DNA of 64,000 nucleotides from positions 2,666,001-2,730,000 of the forward strand of contig NZ_CP126095.1 of the NCBI RefSeq assembly GCF_030123105.1, given 5' to 3'. The notes beneath the pieces are model-generated. The model saw nothing but the letters and a program-made list of their open reading frames with translations, was not told the origin of the DNA and did not search any database. How positions within the stretch are numbered: the stretch's first letter is position 1; every line of letters begins with the position of its first letter. The position numbers and the translations under genes were made by a program. This document shows positions 60,722-64,000 of this stretch, piece after piece. Origin of the DNA: Paenibacillus sp. G2S3. Its GTDB lineage: Bacteria; Bacillota; Bacilli; Paenibacillales; Paenibacillaceae.

Positions 60722-62137
60722 ATGGCAAAACAACAAATCGGCGTTATTGGCTTGGCGGTAATGGGCAAGAATTTGGCTCTAAATATCGAAAGCAAAGGTT
60801 TTTCCGTATCCGTGTTTAACCGCTCACCGGAGAAGACAAATGATCTTCTTGCTGAGGCGGAAGGTAAAAACCTCGTAGGCACATTTTCCGTTGAGGAATT
60901 TGTAGCTTCGCTGGAAACACCGCGCAAAATTCTGATCATGGTTCAGGCTGGTAAAGCTACTGATGCTACCATCGAGCAACTGCTGCCGCATCTTGATCAA
61001 GGCGACATTATTATCGACGGAGGAAATGCTTATTTCCCTGATACGGTTCGTCGCAGTAAATATCTGGAAGAAAAAGGTTTCCGCTTTGTTGGAACTGGCG
61101 TTTCCGGTGGCGAAGAAGGAGCACTTAAAGGACCTTCCATTATGCCTGGTGGTCAAGAAAGCGCATATAAGCTAGTAGAACCAATCCTAACGGCAATCTC
61201 AGCTAAAGTGGGCGGAGAGCCTTGCTGTACATATATCGGACCAGACGGTGCGGGACACTATGTTAAAATGGTGCACAACGGTATCGAATATGGTGATATG
61301 CAATTGATCTGTGAAGCTTACCAGTTGTTGAAAGACGTTCTAGGTCTGGATGCAAAAGAACTCCACAGCATTTTCAAAGAGTGGAATAGCGGTGAGCTCG
61401 ACAGCTACCTGATCGAGATTACTACAGATATTTTTGCTCAGTATGATGAAGAAACTGGTAAACCAATGGTTGACGTGATCCTTGATTCCGCTGGCCAAAA
61501 GGGAACTGGTAAATGGACAAGCCAAAGCTCACTAGATCTTGGTGTACCTTTGTCCATGATTACCGAATCCGTATTCTCACGCTTCCTGTCTGCAATGAAG
61601 GATGAGCGTGTAGAAGCAAGCAAAGTGCTTAACGGACCAGAAGCTACACCATTTGATGGTGACAAAGCTGAATTCATCGAGAACGTGCGTAAAGCATTGT
61701 TCGCAAGTAAAATCGTATCCTATGCTCAAGGTTTCGCTCAACTTCGCGTAGCTTCCGACGAATATGGTTGGGATCTGAAATATGGCGAGTTGGCTAAAAT
61801 TTGGCGCGGTGGCTGCATTATCCGTTCCCGTTTCCTACAAAACATCACGGATGCTTACGAGAAAAACGCAGATCTTAAGAACCTATTGCTTGATCCTTTC
61901 TTCAAGGATGTTATGGACAATTATCAATCCGCATGGCGTAAAGTTATCGCTTCAGCTGTAACGATGGGTGTTCCAGTACCTGGATTCTCCAGCGCATTGG
62001 CTTACTACGATAGCTATCGTACAGAAAGACTGCCTGCGAACCTGCTTCAGGCTCAACGCGATTACTTCGGCGCACACACGTTCAAACGTGTAGACAAAGA
62101 AGGCGTTTTCCACCACAACTGGATGTCTGCAGAATAA
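60722..62137 (+). CDS. gnd: 6-phosphogluconate dehydrogenase (decarboxylating, NADP-type)
   Basis: 471 residues, the classic length. It oxidises 6-phosphogluconate to ribulose 5-phosphate in the pentose phosphate pathway. NADP site GLAVMGKN (10-17) and NRSPEK; substrate motifs [18 protein letters not shown] and [13 protein letters not shown] with the catalytic Lys; C-terminal helical domain ends [14 protein letters not shown] lies six bases before ATG 60722; the frame's ATG at 60656 lies before the transcription start. Confidence 0.96.
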   Translation: MAKQQIGVIGLAVMGKNLALNIESKGFSVSVFNRSPEKTNDLLAEAEGKNLVGTFSVEEFVASLETPRKILIMVQAGKATDATIEQLLPHLDQGDIIIDGGNAYFPDTVRRSKYLEEKGFRFVGTGVSGGEEGALKGPSIMPGGQESAYKLVEPILTAISAKVGGEPCCTYIGPDGAGHYVKMVHNGIEYGDMQLICEAYQLLKDVLGLDAKELHSIFKEWNSGELDSYLIEITTDIFAQYDEETGKPMVDVILDSAGQKGTGKWTSQSSLDLGVPLSMITESVFSRFLSAMKDERVEASKVLNGPEATPFDGDKAEFIENVRKALFASKIVSYAQGFAQLRVASDEYGWDLKYGELAKIWRGGCIIRSRFLQNITDAYEKNADLKNLLLDPFFKDVMDNYQSAWRKVIASAVTMGVPVPGFSSALAYYDSYRTERLPANLLQAQRDYFGAHTFKRVDKEGVFHHNWMSAE

Positions 62138-62260
62138 TCTAGTTTGTTACAGTTACAAGCAAAAACGCCTTAGGCGTCCTAATGGACGGTAAGCGTTTAT
62201 GCGAGAAATATAAGTATAATGTATAACGTGAAACTTATACTTTCTTATATTTTAAAAAAG

Positions 62261-62308
62261 TGGCCCGAATTGCTTCACCAGAAATGGGGAGGCTTTCGGG
62301 CCTTTTTT
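62261..62308 (+). terminator. Terminator after gnd
   Basis: GGCCCGAA / TTCGGGCC stem with an imperfect inner stem, followed by TTTTTT. Confidence 0.85.
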
Positions 62309-62404
62309 GTTGAAAAATTGATGTATGTTTACTATGGAAAGCAGATTGTCTAATGTTTTGACCCTGTGTTATGATATGACAAATATCGCGGTTGGAGGAT
62401 AGAC

Positions 62405-62953
62405 ATGGCTGGGGATACAGAAGAATTTAAAAAGTTGAACGAAGAGCAAAGAAATAAGAACATTATTTTAGTAGGAATGATGGCAACGGGGAAGTCAACG
62501 GTAGGAGCTATTTTGGCCGAGGAACTGGGCTACGAGCTGGTTGATTTAGATCATGTCATTGTTGAAACTGAAGGTCGAAGCATTGCAGAAATTTTCGCAG
62601 AAGATGGAGAGCAATACTTTCGCAGCGTGGAAACAGCAGTACTGAAGCATATGCTAGAGTCCGAGAATAAATTAATATCTACTGGTGGTGGCGCGGTATT
62701 GGCGCCGGGGAATACAGATTTAATGCTGAGTAAAGGGCATGTAGTTGCGCTGACAGCTACAGAAGAAGAGATTATTGCCCGCGTTAGTGGAGATCAGAAT
62801 CGTCCGTTGCTCGCCGGCAATGCAGAAGAACGGGTTAGACGAATCATGGAAGATCGTCAAGATGCTTACCTGTTCGCGCATTACACGGTCGATACAACAG
62901 GACTGACTGCGGCAGAAGTGTCGCAACATATTTTAATGCATTACCGCGGCTGA
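62405..62953 (+). CDS. aroK: Shikimate kinase
   Basis: 182 residues. A hydrophilic N-terminal extension of about 18 residues precedes the P-loop GMMATGKST (24-32), then LVDLDHVI (shikimate/metal), STGGGAVL and the lid RPLL. It phosphorylates shikimate with ATP in aromatic amino acid synthesis. The next plus-strand gene is aroA, catalysing the following step, with a minus-strand rhodanese gene between them. GGAGG precedes the ATG. Confidence 0.93.
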   Translation: MAGDTEEFKKLNEEQRNKNIILVGMMATGKSTVGAILAEELGYELVDLDHVIVETEGRSIAEIFAEDGEQYFRSVETAVLKHMLESENKLISTGGGAVLAPGNTDLMLSKGHVVALTATEEEIIARVSGDQNRPLLAGNAEERVRRIMEDRQDAYLFAHYTVDTTGLTAAEVSQHILMHYRG

Positions 62954-62957
62954 GCTT

Positions 62958-63263
62958 TTAAGAGAGTGTCTCATTCCATTCAATCATACCGCCGTTTAAA
63001 TTTGTAGCGTGAATGCCAAACTGCTGTAGATATTCGCAGACACGCTGGCTCCGAGCACCGGAACGGCAGATAAAGATTACTTTAGCATCACTTGGAATTT
63101 CCTCTGTGCGATGTGGAATTTCTCCCATGGGGATATGCTGTGCACCGGGAATCATCCCGAAGGCAACCTCTTCGTCTTCACGAACGTCGATGAGTACAAG
63201 GTCTTCACCTGTCTCTAGACACTGCCGCAATTCTTGCGGTGTGATTTGTGGAACATTATTCAT
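62958..63263 (-). CDS. Single-domain rhodanese-like protein
   Basis: 101 residues. The active-site loop CRSGARSQ puts the persulfide-carrying Cys at 66; VLIDVREDEEVAFGMIPGAQ and LNGGMIEW are standard rhodanese strands. It moves sulfane sulfur or acts on other small groups in the cytosol. No signal peptide. AGAGGT precedes the ATG. It is inserted on the opposite strand between aroK and aroA. Confidence 0.9.
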   Translation of the reverse strand: MNNVPQITPQELRQCLETGEDLVLIDVREDEEVAFGMIPGAQHIPMGEIPHRTEEIPSDAKVIFICRSGARSQRVCEYLQQFGIHATNLNGGMIEWNETLS

Positions 63264-63372
63264 GGTAGTGACCTCTTTTCATCAGAAGAATGGTTTAATG
63301 ATAACACAAGCATGGAATACCCTGTCAAACGAGCACTACATACAACTATATCTACTAAGGAGAGTTTATATT

Positions 63373-64000
63373 ATGGACGTTATTGTTAGGCCAACGCCAT
63401 CCCTGCATGGAGAATTTGGGGCCCTCTCTTCCAAAAACTATACCACTCGTTATTTGCTGGTTGCCGCATTATCAGAAGGCGTAAGTACAATTTATCATCC
63501 GGCACATAGTGAAGATAGCGATGCAATCCGGCGTTGTATTGCAGATTTGGGAGCTGTACTCACAGAGGATGATGAGAAGATTGTAATTCAAGGCTTTGGG
63601 CGTAAGCCTAAGGATGTTAAGGAACTTAATGTGGGCAATGCTGGAGCAGTACTACGTTTTCTAATGGCTGTAGCTGCTTTAAGCCCTGAGGTTACATTCG
63701 TAAATACGTATCCTGACTCCTTGGGCAAACGTCCACATGACGACCTGATCGTGTCCCTAGAACAGCTGGGTGTGAAGGTAGAGCATAACGAAGGAAAGCT
63801 TCCGATCACGATCCGTGGTGGCAAACCTGTTGGAGGTAAAATTACAGTTTCCGGTGCAGTCAGCTCTCAGTTCCTAAGCGCTCTACTATTCCTGACGCCA
63901 TTGCTTGAAGAAGATAGTGAAATTATTGTCCTTGATGATTTGAAGTCGAAGGTTGTCGTAGGTCAGACGTTAGAAGTGTTGGAGCAGGCGGGAATTGTGG
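63373..64000 (+). CDS. aroA: EPSP synthase, 3' end outside the window
   Basis: The first 209 codons from ATG 63373 (AAGGAG upstream) are open to the window edge. It condenses shikimate 3-phosphate with phosphoenolpyruvate. LSSKNYTTRYLLVAALSEG aligns with the usual KSxxxR loop (Lys21, Arg26 kept, Ser replaced by Asn22), GNAGAVLRF (88-96) with GNAGTAMRP, and KRPHDDLI and SGAVSSQFLSALLF are the expected later motifs. The divergence at the PEP/glyphosate region is discussed in the findings. Confidence 0.9.
   Translation, partial: MDVIVRPTPSLHGEFGALSSKNYTTRYLLVAALSEGVSTIYHPAHSEDSDAIRRCIADLGAVLTEDDEKIVIQGFGRKPKDVKELNVGNAGAVLRFLMAVAALSPEVTFVNTYPDSLGKRPHDDLIVSLEQLGVKVEHNEGKLPITIRGGKPVGGKITVSGAVSSQFLSALLFLTPLLEEDSEIIVLDDLKSKVVVGQTLEVLEQAGIV

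Noticed and set aside
60516..60761. Open frame with a hydrophobic stretch before gnd
   Set aside because: It overlaps the gnd promoter and start codon and has no ribosome site; the hydrophobic stretch is probably chance.

Overview
The window looks like a stretch of chromosome from a Paenibacillus-type low/mid-GC Firmicute. Evidence: strong AGGAGG-type ribosome binding sites, frequent TTG and GTG starts, short intrinsic terminators after most operons, Bacillus-style families (YjlC/Ndh, YitT, UvrX-like Y-polymerase with a DinR/LexA box, SpeA, NhaK, CatE, Btr-type AraC regulators, spore-associated DUF2642), and a shikimate kinase next to an AroA of the divergent kind seen in Paenibacillaceae. 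No phage, transposase, plasmid or CRISPR locus was seen. All function calls rest on reading the sequence; no database search was run.

Layout. 1-8.1 kb: end of a DUF2785 gene, a yjlC-ndh respiratory operon with its own terminator, an SGNH esterase, a lipoprotein, and a run of methionine aminopeptidase, DJ-1/PfpI protein, APH-fold kinase and a zinc-ribbon protein. 8.3-19.5 kb: an Atg22-type MFS carrier translationally coupled to a type I phosphodiesterase, a nucleotidyltransferase, a YitT protein, an Rrf2 regulator, a phosphoesterase/GNAT/S51-peptidase/lipoprotein/phosphatase run, a CatE-type dioxygenase behind a promoter with two dyads, a GT14 glycosyltransferase and a YwnB-like oxidoreductase. 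19.6-28.1 kb: an MBL hydrolase, a NhaK-type Na+/H+ antiporter, a DIP1984 protein, DegV, a two-gene ThrE exporter, an SOS-controlled Y-family polymerase and a second YitT protein. 28.2-29.2 kb: a non-coding array of four copies of a long repeat (about 220-bp period), each able to fold back on itself. 29.2-36.4 kb: carbohydrate genes, namely AraC regulator with GH127 beta-L-arabinofuranosidase, and a GH94 cellobiose phosphorylase controlled by a LacI regulator through palindromic operators.

36.6-50.7 kb holds two iron-responsive units with Fur boxes. The first is a siderophore-binding lipoprotein followed by a Btr-like AraC regulator carrying a homologous binding domain. The second is one uninterrupted frame joining an AraC regulator to an exported siderophore-binding lipoprotein, with a perfect Fur box, a promoter and a ribosome binding site inside the frame, followed by two FecCD permeases and no ATPase. 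Between the two units are small membrane or secreted proteins, several spore-type proteins and a Nudix hydrolase. 51-64 kb: a decayed GNAT gene, tRNA-Val(GAC), a site-2 protease, small lipoproteins, a His-rich DUF1292 protein, SpeA arginine decarboxylase, an MFS carrier, 6-phosphogluconate dehydrogenase, shikimate kinase, rhodanese and the start of aroA, which runs off the window.

The points most worth following up are the AraC/lipoprotein single frame with an internal Fur box, the four-copy repeat array with a terminator at one end, two genes whose best start codon is ATT, a lipoprotein with an excisionase-like HTH fold, and the unusual active-site residues of AroA.
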